A DNA stretch of 64,000 bases. Origin: Sepiola atlantica. Taxonomy: Eukaryota; Mollusca; Cephalopoda; Sepiida; Sepiolidae. The stretch lies in assembly GCA_963556195.1 (NCBI GenBank), contig OY744525.1, positions 44,768,648-44,832,647 of the forward strand, given 5' to 3'. The notes beneath the pieces are model-generated. The model was not told the origin of the DNA. It did no database searches and worked only from the letters and a program-made list of their open reading frames with translations. Below are positions 44,831-55,775 of this stretch, piece by piece (positions within the stretch are counted from its first letter, which is position 1; each line of letters opens with the position of its first letter). The position numbers were made by a program, and so were the translations under genes.

Positions 44831-45204
44831 TGATGATGACTATTGACTTTGATTGTTATGATGCCATTTTCAGTAGCAGCCTAGCCATGGTAATAAATGA
44901 CTTGTAACATTGCGTGAAGTGTTCTTCGATCCTCATTGTGAACGATTTTTATTTGGGTCTTACTATGGAAATCCGACAAGATAACTTTATATGTAAGATA
45001 AAACTTTTCTTGTTTTGTAGATTTATGGACGCTTCTGTATGAGAGGTTTTGTCAGTCAGCTTGTCTGTTCGTCCGTTGGTCGTTCTGTCATCTTTATGTC
45101 AGGCCCGGTACTTATTGAGTGGTGCGTTATGGTCAACTCTTGTAAGACTAATAGATAAAAGAGTGAACTGATAACTTGAAGATGGCATTCTTATCTGCTA
45201 ATCT

Positions 45205-45560
45205 CTAAAGTGGATTCAGAAATAACAGAGGCACACTGGACAATTTGGTCCGCTTGAAAACTTTTGTTAGAGAAGCCTTCATTCAAAAAGAGCATGTAAT
45301 CGCTATCTTCTTTGACCTCGAAAACGCCTATGATACAACATGGTGATATGAAAGACTTGCATGACCTCGGATTAAAAAGGAAGACTGCCTAAATTGATAG
45401 ATGACTTCATGTCAAACAGAAATTCCCAGCTTTGTGTGGGATCTACACTCTCTGACCTCAACAATCAGGCGGAAGGAATTTCCCAAGTTAGCATATTATC
45501 AGTTACACTTTTCAACATGAAAATCAATAATCGATCAGAGAGTTGATGGTTCTCTGTATA
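45205..45560 (+). mobile_element. Jockey-like LINE reverse-transcriptase fragment
   Basis: GTLDNLVRLKTFVREAFIQK followed by EHVIAIFFDLENAYDTTW contains the first catalytic Asp motif. After a frame change KDLHDLGL-like, SQLCVGSTLSDLNNQAEGIS and QVSILSVTLFNMKINN follow (the region before the missing YxDD box). Stops and frameshifts show it is dead. Confidence 0.85.
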
Positions 45561-45629
45561 TGGAGGACTTACTTGCATGCTATGGATCTAAAAACTTCTA
45601 TACCATAGAGTGACAACTGAAATTATGTA

Positions 45630-45905
45630 TTATTTGGATTTTTCAAACCACTATTCTCATCTTCAAAGGTAGAAGATTACATCGGCCGAAACGTTGTAGG
45701 AATAACCTACAACATTCTGGCCGATGTAACCTTCTACCTTTTCAGGTGTATCTTGTTAAACTTAGGAATCTATAAAGAATTTCGAAATTTCGAAAAGATT
45801 CTCTATAAAAGGTTGGAGGTTACATCGACTGAAACGTTGTGGGAATAATATTGAAGATATGAATAGTAGTGCGAATAATACAAATTATCAATTCTAATCT
45901 AAAAA
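45630..45905. mobile_element. inverted 3' parts of SINE family S
   Basis: The GGTAGAAGATTACATCGGCC and GAAACGTTGTAGG stretch is mirrored at 45,705-45,740, and a third piece (GGTTGGAGGTTACATCGACT, GAAACGTTGTGGGAAT) follows on plus. The ends TATTATTTGGATTTTTC and GCGAATAATACAAATTATC are mutually inverted. The consensus 3' module fits CAC-CTGAAGA...GAAACGTT-GTG. It is probably two SINE copies in inverted orientation. Confidence 0.7.
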
Positions 45906-45974
45906 ATTATGTCTTAATAAATTAAACAGGTGGACCACCATTAATGGCTTTAAATTTTCCCCATCTATAGCATA

Positions 45975-46500
45975 GTGTGGGGATTTCTTTGATCTCTACG
46001 GATTATCCGTCATCGACAGAAACAGCTGCTCGTCTCTCTTATTGATGTATGGTAGTTGGTTCATTGGATAGTGAAGTCTAGTTGTAAAGATGGTTCTAGT
46101 GGTGATGCTGCAGTCGAAGTTGCTGTGTGTTCCTCTCTGTTTCTAGCTGCAATAATGTAACACAATAAAAGAAAAAAACAACAACATTGTCGTTTAATGG
46201 TTCATGCTCTTTGTTGCTTGATTTTTATACATCATTACATAAGCTTCCCTTTACATGCTCCCAAGAGGGACGAACAGAGACAGAGATTTGACAGATGTCT
46301 GAACACAGTCAGCTCACAGGCCAAAAAATAAAGCAGATTTTTCTCTTTTTCTTTGCCAGGTCTCATTTTGGGCTTCCTGTTCGTGACGTCATATCCTAAC
46401 ACATATTCTTAACCTCTAACTTAACTTCTGATGGAATTTTCCACTCTTTGCTTGATTTTAACCTTATGTGGAAAATACCGTTTTAACATTATTTTCACCC
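45975..46500 (+). repeat. dispersed repeat V copy 2
   Basis: Matches 36,970-37,880 without the 385-bp extra block. Its right half (from 46,231) is copied again at 49,958 together with the LINE piece that follows it. Confidence 0.8.
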
Positions 46501-46529
46501 ACCCGCATATCATCTTGCTACATATCAAA

Positions 46530-46830
46530 AACAAAGTACATCAATTTCAGTAATTTAATAAAAGACCCAATTCCTAAACTCAATGGAGCAAAAATCAAAA
46601 TCACTAGCTAACACAAATACCTGGAAATAATATTTGGTAAAAAATATACTTCATTTCACACCTGAAATACATAAAACAGAAATGCTACAAGGCACTACAA
46701 CTACTATGGGTGCTAATACAGGCTGGGGATTAGATCAACTAGCACACTGAAAACTGTATAGAATCTTGATACAAACTAAACAAAATGGCTCCAGATATCT
46801 TATCTAAATATTTCTATGCAGAGGTGAGAC
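46530..46830 (+). mobile_element. Jockey-like LINE fragment
   Basis: PNSKLNGAKIKIT-like, then HKYLEIIFGKKYTSFHT and, after a frame change, LKYIKQKCYKALQLLWVLIQ parallel the Jockey region (...HKYLGIIFDxKLTFxPHIxYLKxKCxKALxxL). It joins repeat V at about 46,520. Confidence 0.75.
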
Positions 46831-46839
46831 TAAACCTTT

Positions 46840-47165
46840 TTTTGACTGACGTGTCACTACTTATCAAGGCACGGCAGCCACTCGAGGATAAGGGTTAATG
46901 AGATCGTCTGTTGAACCATCATCGATTCTATTCACTTCCATGAGGAATTGAAAACAAATGGGTGGGATGGGCAGAAGATTAGTTTAAGAGGAATTGATAA
47001 TTCCAAGGGGAATGTTCAACAAGTATTTGTTCACATTAGACTTGAAGACCTCCATCTAAAACATAGAGAGTATAGATATAGAAGCCAATCAAATACATCT
47101 TGCTCAATTTCTATTGTTTAGTTCAGCACAACATCTGGAAAAAAATTAAGAAGATCAGGAGCTGC
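46840..47165 (-). mobile_element. LINE 3'-end relic
   Basis: GTGTCACTACTTATCAAGGC and GCCACTCGAGGATAAGGGTT are the reverse complement of the 3' tail at 58,920-58,980. Farther right, GTTCAACAAGTATTTGTTCA parallels the end of coding, where xxNKYL precedes the stop. Confidence 0.7.
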
Positions 47166-47169
47166 AGCT

Positions 47170-48540
47170 TGAAAAGAACTGGTTGAAAGTCAAAAGTCGA
47201 AGCGTCAGTGAGGAGTTTGCTTCGAAGGGGGCTCCCTCTTAAAGGTAGAGCTTGGGCGTGCACTGCTTACGTCTTTTCTATTATCCTTTACCGATTGGCT
47301 GTACTACCTCTGTCTTTGCACCAATTGGCAGCGTTTACGCATCAACTCTTCTCACTTTTGTGGTAAGGAAAGAAACTGCTAGTTTGTAGACAGGTTTGAA
47401 CTTAAGATCCGAATGAGGAGGTTTGGGGATGCCCGACTTAACAAGTCATCAACATGCTGAGAGACTGTCATTCCTGAGCCGAACCTTGATAGAGGAGTCT
47501 GCATGGGGCTCGACCATTTGGTTTAAGGCAGACGTAGACCAAGGGGACAATCGCAGTTCTTCAATGAATGCCGAGCTGCATTCAGATTACTGCCGGGATC
47601 CAGTGCCTTTGCACGGTCTAGAAAGACACTATATCAGGAGCTAATGGTGGGGACCGCTTTGGATCTGCTGGAGGAGCGGCTGGGATGGCCGGAGAACGAG
47701 ATCTGCTCTCAGCAAAGTTAGGAGCCAGGCCAGAGTCATCTCAATAATTCTGAGTTTTCTCTGACCTGGCAATTGGCCCAGAGTGCGCTGCTCCTTAATG
47801 ACAAACTCTTCAAAGCTTAAACTAGCCTAAACCCTTTTTTGCCTGCATTGCACTGATGTTGAGGAAGAAACAGCCGAGCATGCCTTCTTCAATTGCAGCA
47901 AGCTGCATGAGTTTTGGAAGTATGTTAACGAGATGATGGCTCACATCGTCCCCAAGAAGTTGTAACATCTGTAGTGTAAAATGTGATGCCTCCGTGGCCC
48001 AGGGAGAAACAAATGATGTTTCTCACAATCCTAGTTGTAGCTAGACTAGTAGTGTGAACTTCATGCTTAGACATATGGAGTGGGGGGGGGGGAATCACCT
48101 TCTGATTACGATCTGATTTTGCACTTTAAACATCAGCTTAAAGTCAAAATCAAATGTTATAGGAGGAGATTGCACTCTGCACTATTTAAAAGGAAGTGGG
48201 TACACACCGCTAGCTTATGTGTGTTTGGACGAATCCAGTCTGAGTATATGTTCCCTGCCTAGGCATAATGCATGCCGACCTGAAGTCTTATCAGACCTAA
48301 TTCCAGTTTGCAAAGTCTCTTAGCTAGCGGTACAAATGAGTCCTGGCCCAATTCTTTATTTTTTTCTTATCCCCATTCAGAAACTGTCTTGCTTATTTCA
48401 GACCTTTGGAAACAACCTAGAAAACAGTGAGCAACTCATACCTAGATTTGGGAGGGTCCTACTAACCACCACACTTAGCATTTTATTTTTCAGCAATCTT
48501 TGTTGTTTTTTAGCACCCCCAACCCCCAACTGATGAATTT
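47170..48540 (+). mobile_element. LINE pol C-terminal region with Cys/His cluster and 3' UTR
   Basis: Recognisable pieces in order: MGMPDLTSHQHAERLSFLSR (47,423), NNSEFSLTWQLAQSALLLND (47,740), CLHCTDVEEETAEHAFFNCS with KLHEFWKYV (47,840; C-x2-C...H-x4-C cluster), and LILHFKHQLKVKIKCYRRRL (48,100). The order matches the C-terminal part of LINEs whose RT is followed by a zf-RVT-like cluster. Several stops and frame changes are present. The 3' UTR ends near 48,570 with AATAAAAAAACG. Confidence 0.8.
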
Positions 48541-49200
48541 GTACATATATATTTTTTGTAAATAAAAAAACGTCAAACCATTGGGGATAATGTTAAGTAG
48601 GTTTTACTCATAGAGTGATTGTGGTATTTTGGTGACTGAAACTAGTTTAGAGAATAGATTAAGAGAACAACAGCTGCCCTCCATCCCACCACACCCAATT
48701 GCAGCTTTGTGCCACACCTTTTTTATGAAGAAAATTTACTATACTGTGGACTTTTTTGTAAAATTTTAAGATAAATAAAATGTTAAGATGTCTCTGCAAA
48801 GAAATTGTTTGAAAATTAAATTGTATATTAATATTGTAGATGTAATTTATGCTAGAAAAAAGGAATTAATGCTAAGATGTCTCTGTAAAGAAATTGTTTG
48901 AACAAGAAATTGTATAGTAGGAGAATCTAATATATAAAATTGAGTCGGTCAGATTTTTCAAGTTAAACCTAAATAGCAATGCATCTCACATATCGATATT
49001 TGATTTTGCCTAGTCAATTTTTCTTTATCATTGCTGTATCATGTTCTTTGCAATTAAAAAATGTATTTCACTCCAGTTTCTTTCAGAAAATACTTTATCC
49101 GACTTTATCTGCAAGTGCTGCATACTGGACATGAAAACATAAATAGTGATTTAAGAGATGTTCAAACTTAAAAACTAGATGTTATTTTGTGATTTATTAA
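48541..49200. repeat. local duplication and repeat Q-like DNA
   Basis: 48,781-48,835 and 48,868-48,920 share TAAGATGTCTCTG, AAAGAAATTGTTTGAA and AAATTGTATA. 48,940-49,045 resembles 2,755-2,835 (AAATAGCA, GATTTTGCCTAG-type, CAATTTTTC). No gene. Confidence 0.6.
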
Positions 49201-49204
49201 TTTA

Positions 49205-49383
49205 GTATAGAAATGATGTGATCATCATCATAATCGGTTTAACATCTGTTTTACATGTTGGACGGCCTTTAAAAATTGATTTAAAAACTATGTGGCACCA
49301 TCAGAGTTAGCGTCGGACCTTATACCTACCGATTTCACAACCCCAATTTTTACGTGCAATTTCGAAAAAAAATGACACAATTA
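49205..49383 (-). mobile_element. LINE 3' tail, truncated
   Basis: ATCATCATCATAATCGGTTT and AACATCTGTTTTACATGTTG GAC give the complement of the 3' end of the 35,036 family. Only about 90 bp is clear. Confidence 0.7.
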
Positions 49384-49669
49384 CAGGGTGGTTCAAAAAC
49401 TTATATAGGACATTTGGAGTTGACACTGGGCGGGATGTAGTAGCAGAAGAGTGATGAGGCGGATCTCAATCAGTAATATCATTTAAAAAAAAAAAATTTT
49501 TTATCAATTATCATAATAATTTTTCTATCATGTCATGTTTTCTATCAATGATCATAAAATGTCTATAGAAAATCTTTCATAGGCTCTTTAAGGAGATGCA
49601 TGGTTGTCTTGCAAGTTTACCAGATTTATGCACTTGGGATTTATTCATTTAGTATAGAAACGATGTCTA
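49384..49669. other. spacer starting with ACAGGGTGGTTCAAAAAC
   Basis: The phrase resembles the terminal sequence of some DNA transposons, but I found no opposite end. The rest is AT-rich. Confidence 0.3.
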
Positions 49670-49957
49670 TGTCATCATCATTATAATCGGTTTAACATTC
49701 GTCTTACATGCTGCCATGTGTCAAACGGCTTTTAAAAATGGACTTCCAAGCTAAATCATTTCTGGACAAGTCTTTATTTATTCCTCTTTCTCTTTAATAA
49801 ATCCTTATCACTTCCTCCTATGTTTTCCTTGGCCTTCTCCTTGCAACTGATCCTGCTACTTAAACTGTTCTACATCTACTGACCTAAGAACTCGTCTCTA
49901 TGCTTTCAATGCTTCTAATGTCGTTAAACCAATGAAATCGCCTGTTCTTCACACATC
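49670..49957 (-). mobile_element. LINE 3' end, right part of a split copy
   Basis: TCATCATCATTATAATCGGT, CTTACATGCTGCCATGTG and onward match 35,060-35,310 step by step. It stops at CTTCACACATC, where the 49,958 insertion begins. Confidence 0.85.
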
Positions 49958-50387
49958 ATTACATAAGCTTCCCTTTACATGCTCCCAAGAGGAACGAACA
50001 GACAGAGATTTGACAGATGTCTGAACACAGTCAGCTCACAGGCCAAAAAATAAAGCAGATTTTTCTCTTTTCTTTGCCAGGTCTCATTTTGGGCTTCCTG
50101 TTCGTGACGTCATATCCTAACACATATTCTTAACCTCTAACTTAACTTCTGATGGAATTTTCCACTCTTTGCTTGATTTTAACCTTATGTGGAAAATACC
50201 GTTTTAACATTATTTTCACCCACCCGCATATCATCTTGCTACATATCAAAAACAAAGTACATCAATTTCAGTAATTTAATAAAAGACCCAATTCCTAAAC
50301 TCAATGGAGCAAAAATCAAAATCACTAGCTAACACAAATACCTGGAAATAATATTTGGTAAAAAATATACTTCATCTCACACCAGAT
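49958..50387 (+). repeat. copy of 46,231-46,668 inserted in a LINE
   Basis: This 430-bp block is almost identical to 46,231-46,668, with small indels (AGGGACGAACAGAGACAG versus AGGAACGAACAGACAG). It carries both the right half of repeat V and the start of a Jockey fragment, so it copies a pre-existing chimera. It interrupts the LINE relic between positions equivalent to about 35,312 and 35,337, with roughly 15 bp of LINE lost and short shared sequence (ACATC; TCACACC) at the edges. Confidence 0.88.
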
Positions 50388-52250
50388 TTTATCTTATTTT
50401 GTAGGTCATCATGTCTAAGCCTGTCTTTAAGACTTACATTACACATCCATCATATTATTTCTCTTCATACAACACATATCCTCAACACTCACTGGTCAGG
50501 TTTAATGTTCAGACATCACCACATTGTGAACATATGCCTGATATACTCTTGCCTTGGTTGACAGTAGTGATGCTATACTTGCAGAATTTCTCTGAATTTA
50601 CTCTATCTACACATGATTCTAGCAACCACATCAAAACCAGCTACTTCCTGTGCCTCAATAGTATCAGGTATAAGGTAACAAAACTTGTGTACAAACTCAA
50701 TAGTCTTACCATCGAAATATACTTTCTCCACATTTGAGTTCTCATCTGCCTTCATTGACCTACAATTCCACTGCACTTTCTTGTATCACAAAAAAATAGT
50801 TGCTCTCAACTCGAGTTCCACAGAACTTTCTTATTTCTGATCATCACTCTCAGACCTTTACTTTCTGCAGTATTCCTCTAAGTCTTTAACTTAACAAGTA
50901 AACTTTCCACTGTTACCCAGGCAAGCACTAAATCATCAGCATAAAGTATCTCTTCCGGACAACCCATATAAAATTCCCTGGAGAAAGCTTCTAACATACA
51001 AATGAAGAGTAATGGACCCAGTACTTTAATATGAAAGCTGTAACTAAATGTGGTGTTAACTCTAACACAATTTTGAGTATTTCTGTATGCTGTTTAAACG
51101 ATTTTCACCAACCATTCACTTGCCTCTAATTTATGCAAAGCCCACCAGACAACATCTTTTGGCACTCTAACAAAAGCTTTCTCCAAAATCATAAAAAAGT
51201 AAAATACAAGTTCTTCTTCTTACCAAGACATTTCTCTTGCATTTGTTTTAAGATAACTATAGCATCAATGGTACCTCACCCAGACATAAAACCTAACCGC
51301 ATTTCAATAATGTCTATCTGACTTCTTATTTGCTGTTCAATTATTCTCTCAATCACTTTCAAGGCCTGATCCATCAACTTAACGCCTCTGCAATTACCTC
51401 TATAACACTTCACTATTGTACTAAGTTCCCTATCTTTCAGAATAACTCCTACTGTTATGATCTGATTTATCAAGTCTGTGATCATCTCAATACCCGTTTC
51501 ACCAGCAGCCTTCAAAATCTTTGCAACAAAACCTGAGAGATTTGCAGCCTTACCCTTCTTCACCTTAATCAAAACTTCCCATATAATTTCTTTCTCAATT
51601 CTTATGGCTGGTCCATATACTGTTTCTGCATCTTCGAGATGTTCAAGTCTAATGAGAGCTCAGTATTCAACAATCTATTATGTTAATTTGTTGCTAACAT
51701 TCCATTATCATTTGAAATGCACTTCTTTTCAACAATATTTATCTTTGCCATTTGTTTAGCTATCCTGACTTCTTTTGGTCATCTCTTTGTAATATATCTG
51801 GAAACATAGCTTGCTCAGCCTCCACCATGGCTTTGTAGATTGCTCTTCTTGTTGTATTCTTTGCCACCAGAAATATATCCCTATTCACTAAACCTTTTCT
51901 CTATTCACTCTATCGCTCCCAGTTTTCTTTGATACACTTCTCAACTTCCTCATTCAACCACCATGTTACTCCATGTCTTGGAGGTTCTTTCGTCCATCCA
52001 CAAGTCTGGTCTGTTACTTCCAACAGTGTATCCGTTTATTTTTTACATTGTGTTTCCACGCTTCTTGAAGTGGGTCTGGTAACCAAACGTTCAATCACTT
52101 GGTCTCTAAACTCACGTGTTCTTTCTCCTGGGGATAAATTCTCTCTTTACCTCATGAGCTTTATTCAACTTTTAGCCACAAATAACTGGATTATGCTGTT
52201 TCACAATTTCTTCACATCATTCAAAAGCTTTCTGGCCTTTAACTAAGGAA
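50388..52250 (-). mobile_element. LINE reverse-transcriptase relic
   Basis: Read from the right: pieces near 52,000-51,600, then KVKKGKAANLSGFVAKILKA, AGETGIEMITDLINQIITVG, CRGVKLMDQALKVIERIIEQ and QIRSQIDIIEMRLGFMSG (51,572-51,276), the conserved start of the RT domain. ILLYFYDFGEXFC-like (FVDLEKAF degraded), ESFSREFYMGCPEEILYADD (50,940-51,000) and KTKVMI-like follow. YADD is intact, but frame changes and stops are frequent. With 49,670-49,957 it forms one element of the 35,036 family, about 2.2 kb without its insertion. Confidence 0.9.
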
Positions 52251-52319
52251 TCTAATCTACTTTAGCTGTTACTCTTTAGATTCATACGTAATAGCCAGAC
52301 TCTGGTAGACCAGTGTTAT

Positions 52320-52525
52320 CCATTAAAAATGGTAAACAGGAAAATCCCAAGCAAATTTAATCATATCTCCAAATGAAAAAAAAAGGATAATACTCATCTT
52401 TGTTCCTAACCACATAGGCATCAAAGGCTAAGACCAACTGATGGCTAAGGCCACTGCTACACTTGTCCTAAACCTAGATCACACCAAATACAATATCGCA
52501 TACAGAGACCTAAAACCTCTGAAGA
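52320..52525 (+). mobile_element. LINE RNase H fragment
   Basis: IFVPNHIGIKG then a stop where N/A-E-K is expected, DQLMAKATATLVLNLDHTKY and NIAYRDLKPL. The WIPSHxGIxGNExADxLAKxA pattern is the RNase H end of Jockey-like pol. The catalytic Asp of AD is in DQL. Confidence 0.8.
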
Positions 52526-53110
52526 ATGTGAATATTGGATATTCTTATTCTATCAAGAGAGACAGTGTGTGATTAGGGAATCCAAATGAATCCTCTAAAC
52601 ACGTGTGCCAAAAAGTATTTTGTGTATTACTTGGAATGTGCACATGCATTGCTAATATAAGATGATAAAGACATCTGTTTACCGAGATATATATTTATCA
52701 ATAGTTATAACAAACAATAAATGAGACATGCAATGTAGATTCTACATATAATTAATACATCAGTCCCAAATACAATTGAATGCACATGTTAGAGATATGA
52801 GAAATAAGAAAGTTATGCTAAAACTTAAAGCAGCTTTGTAGGGTTATTGTATGTAGATGATTGACCAAACGGTACGTCTGTTCAGTCCACTGGCCAGAAA
52901 ACAAAAGAAAAAGTATTAAGATTTCATTTCCTGACCATGTGATCTCACGAGAGATACCACAAGGTTTCATGTTGTCACGAGATTTGGGTACTTTTCTTAT
53001 TACAAAAAAGGTTACAAACCCTTTTTTACTAAGAGGGTACGACTCTGGCCTTAAAACTAACTTCTCCCAAAAGAAGTTAACTCTGTTTTTCTTACACTTT
53101 AAATCAACAA
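52526..53110. repeat. dispersed repeat Z copy 2
   Basis: Matches 21,985-22,440 across most of its length and ends near ATGTGATCTCACGAGAG. Both copies meet regions related to U2-headed or R repeats on the right, so the neighbourhoods may be related. Confidence 0.78.
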
Positions 53111-53145
53111 ATGGAGTAAGAACAAAAATAACAAACTCGATTCAG

Positions 53146-53185
53146 TTGGCTCGGATCAAAGTGTGGTATCTGATCTGATACTATA
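53146..53185 (+). repeat. U2 snRNA-headed repeat, copy C
   Basis: TTGGCTCGGATCAAAGTGTG and GTATCTGATCTGATA align with U2 positions about 20-60, including the extra A shared with copies A and B. The upstream CUCGGCC part is missing. Downstream resemblance to U2 is weak. Confidence 0.45.
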
Positions 53186-53686
53186 TTTCATCTGTTTTAT
53201 CCTCGGTCAGTAAAGAAAGGATCCTTCTAGATTAAGACATATTTAATTTTTGTCCCAATCTAAAGTGCCCCTCTTTGAGGAGCTGGATTTTTCTCCACAT
53301 TATAAACTGACCTTATGTCTACTCTGCCCTCGTTGGGGAATAAGTAAATAGGAAATTCATTCAATGGAACCTACCCACAACTACTTGAATATCCCATGAG
53401 AAGGAGGTTATAATGGCTCAACTATGCATAGGTCACACGAGATGCACATATAGCTACATACTTACACAAGAACCTCAAACAAAAAGCACAGGCTACTCCA
53501 CCCACCTCCCTTACACAATGAAATGAATACTAATTAAATGTAAAAAATTCGACCAGACATCACTTTATCAGAGCAAGCAATATAAAAAAAAATATCTGAC
53601 AACTAAAAAAAAATACAAGACATCATATGTTTCCTGGGGGAAATTAATATTTATAATAACTTATATAGTCTGATATACATGATCAT
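53186..53686. other. no recognisable feature
   Basis: No gene, RNA or repeat is supported. Confidence 0.4.
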
Positions 53687-53910
53687 GTACGGCCTAATCA
53701 CGTTAGATCACCAAAGTTAAGCGACATTGAGCCTGGTCAGTATCAGATGAGTGACCATTTGGGAATACCAGGTGCTGTACATCATCTCCCCTGACTGGGA
53801 TATACATGCGGATAGGGACCGCATGTGAATTTTATATTTGCTAGAAACTTTCTCCTTCAGTGGAAGCCGGCTTAGCCTACCCAGGGCGAATGTTACACCA
53901 GGTTATATCG
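53687..53910 (+). mobile_element. 5S rRNA-headed repeat, copy 1
   Basis: TGTACGGCCTAATCACGTT, AGATCACCAAAGTTAAGCGA, GAGCCTGGTCAGTA and GGGAATACCAGGTGCTGTAC follow 5S rRNA from first to last base, but about 18 bases of the region around ACCGGTTCTCGT are deleted. The internal promoter (A box AGTTAAGC, C box region) is mostly present. A tail of about 120 bp (GACCGCATGTGAATTTTATA, TCCTTCAGTGGAAGCCGG) follows and recurs at 55,690. It is therefore a 5S-derived retroposon (SINE3-like) or a copy of a 5S unit with spacer, not a functional 5S gene. Confidence 0.75.
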
Positions 53911-54231
53911 AATGTTAATAATACATGAAAACAATCTCATTTTCAAAAATAACATAAATGAAACCATACCATAATATAATAGTATATATTATAAAAAGAC
54001 ATAACACCTATTTAACTATAAAGAAGACAATGTCATTAAATGAGACGTTTTATTTGTAGTATATTCCTTTATGACTCGGAAATATGGGTGGTAAACAAGA
54101 TAGATGGCTTTCAAAAGGGACTACTATTTTTCTTCTTTTTTTTTTTAACTTAGTTCACCCCAAACAAGGCAAGTTGTCACTGTAGACCTAAGGAGCTACT
54201 GAGAATTAGGGTGAAAGTTTTGGGGGTCATC
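53911..54231. other. no recognisable feature
   Basis: AT-rich. The right end (54,150-54,231) leads into the LINE tail, which includes GGGTGAAAGTTTTGGGGGTC. Confidence 0.4.
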
Positions 54232-54600
54232 CTAAATTGGGAGCTGTGCAGCAAGATGCTTGTTCACATTAGTTTTAAATTTCTGCATGTCGGTACAGTC
54301 GGGGAAAAAGGGAGCAGAGAGGGAGTTCCAGAAGCCGGCAGCCTGAGAAAAAGAAGCTATTGGAGTAGAAGGCTCTTCGGCATCTGAGGACCTCCACAGG
54401 AAATTGATGGGATCTAGCTGATTATCGGATTGGTCGAGTGTATTTACGTTGAGAAGGGGGGTGCACAAAGCAGCAAGTTCATCGGAGCACATTCCATTTA
54501 AGTATTTGTAAAACAAATAAAAAGGATGCAACATTGCAGCGAACGGACAGGGGCTGGAGCTTGGTGGATAGTGAGGGACCTATTAGATTAGATACTCTTC
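54232..54600 (-). mobile_element. LINE pol C-terminus, well preserved
   Basis: The minus frame reads KYLNGMCSDELAALCTPLLN, ASFSQAAGFWNSLSAPFFPD and CTDMQKFKTNVNKHLAAQLP to a stop at 54,232. FWNSLP...DxxxFKxxVNxHL is the usual end of Jockey/R1-like pol. About 100 codons without a stop make this the cleanest LINE coding piece in the window. Upstream, in another frame, lies LQPLSVRCNVASLLLFYKYL. Confidence 0.8.
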
Positions 54601-54904
54601 TTTGGACCTTTGATATGCAATAAATTTCAAGTGGCCAACAAAAATATCAAATGAAGAACTCCACGGGAAAACGAAGTATGGAAATTGGAGTAAACACATC
54701 AAGAATAGATGTCTTAATTTCATGAGACTAAGTAAATATACCCCAGTGTATTGCGCTAAAACCCCAACTGATATGAAGAGCGGTCGACCGAAAGTAATCT
54801 ATATATTAATACGCTAAGGTGTACGTACGTGTGTCACGCTCCTAAAGAAATTCAATAAATAAACAACAAATAAATTAGACGGAGAGACTTGGAATTGAAA
54901 CCGT
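54601..54904. other. no recognisable feature
   Basis: No gene or repeat is supported. Confidence 0.4.
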
Positions 54905-54916
54905 AACAACTACATG

Positions 54917-54924
54917 GAAAGCTT

Positions 54925-54993
<69 letters not shown>

Positions 54994-55002
54994 TATATAT
55001 TA
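54917..55002. repeat. (CTT)n then (ATT)n microsatellite
   Basis: Two adjacent trinucleotide arrays that differ by one base, consistent with a mutation spreading through one array. Confidence 0.95.
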
Positions 55003-55580
55003 ATACGATAGAGTGTGTGTTATATATTTTGTGTGTCACGATCTGACACTCCTATTTAAGAAGATTTAGTATTTACTTTTGCCCTTGACAACGGGGGGGG
55101 GGGTAGGGAGAGGGGAGGGAGGGGGCGAGTTAGAGGGGAGTGGCGACCGATGGTGACTGCTGAAGAGACAGCTTTTGCCCTGGTAACTGAGTAATATAAA
55201 TAAATATATATACTTTCATCCCGTCACGCAAAATTTTGGTGAGTAAAATACATGCATATTTCTAGCCATCGGATAATATTATTAACAGTAAATTATACAG
55301 ATTGATGTAGAAAACACTGTAGAATTTCCACAGGATCCTGCTAGTGTGGATTAAGACTGTTGTCAATGATTTGAACTGTGGTGTATTTGCTGTCAACATC
55401 AAACATCCTGAGGAAATGACAGATACACTAGTAACCATTACAGAAGACAAAAGATTGTGGAGAGATACTGTGAGGACACTCATGCAATAGTAAATTGTGA
55501 AAGAGGAAAGATGATAGGACTATCCTGTAAATTCCTTTCATTCCTTATACACTTTCTACCTTTTTCTGTTACACATAATT
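55003..55580. other. spacer with G-rich stretch
   Basis: 55,091-55,135 is G-rich (GGGGGGGGGG, GGGAGAGGGGAGGGAGGGGG) and could form a quadruplex. Otherwise nothing is identified. The 73-codon minus frame at 55,262-55,483 is unrecognised. Confidence 0.45.
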
Positions 55581-55775
55581 GCGTTGACACACCGGTTCTC
55601 GTTAGATCACCAAAGTTAAGCGATGTAGAACCTGGCCAGTAACAGATTAGTGACCATTTGGGAATGCTGCTATGTGCTGATCGGGATGTAAATGCGGCTG
55701 GGGACCGCTTGTGAATTTGATATTCCCTGTAAACTTCGTCCTTCAGAGGAAGCCGCCCAGGACTAAGACCACATC
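55581..55775 (+). mobile_element. 5S rRNA-headed repeat, copy 2
   Basis: GCGTTGACACACCGGTTCTC, GTTAGATCACCAAAGTTAAG, CCTGGCCAGTAACAG and GTGACCATTTGGGAAT match 5S rRNA from about base 17, so this copy keeps the region lost in copy 1 but lacks the 5' start. The shared tail (GGGGACCGCTTGTGAATTTG, TCCTTCAGAGGAAGCCGC) follows. Confidence 0.75.

Noticed and set aside
53687..53783. Functional 5S rRNA gene
   Set aside because: About 18 internal bases are missing and the second copy lacks the 5' end; neither can fold as 5S rRNA.
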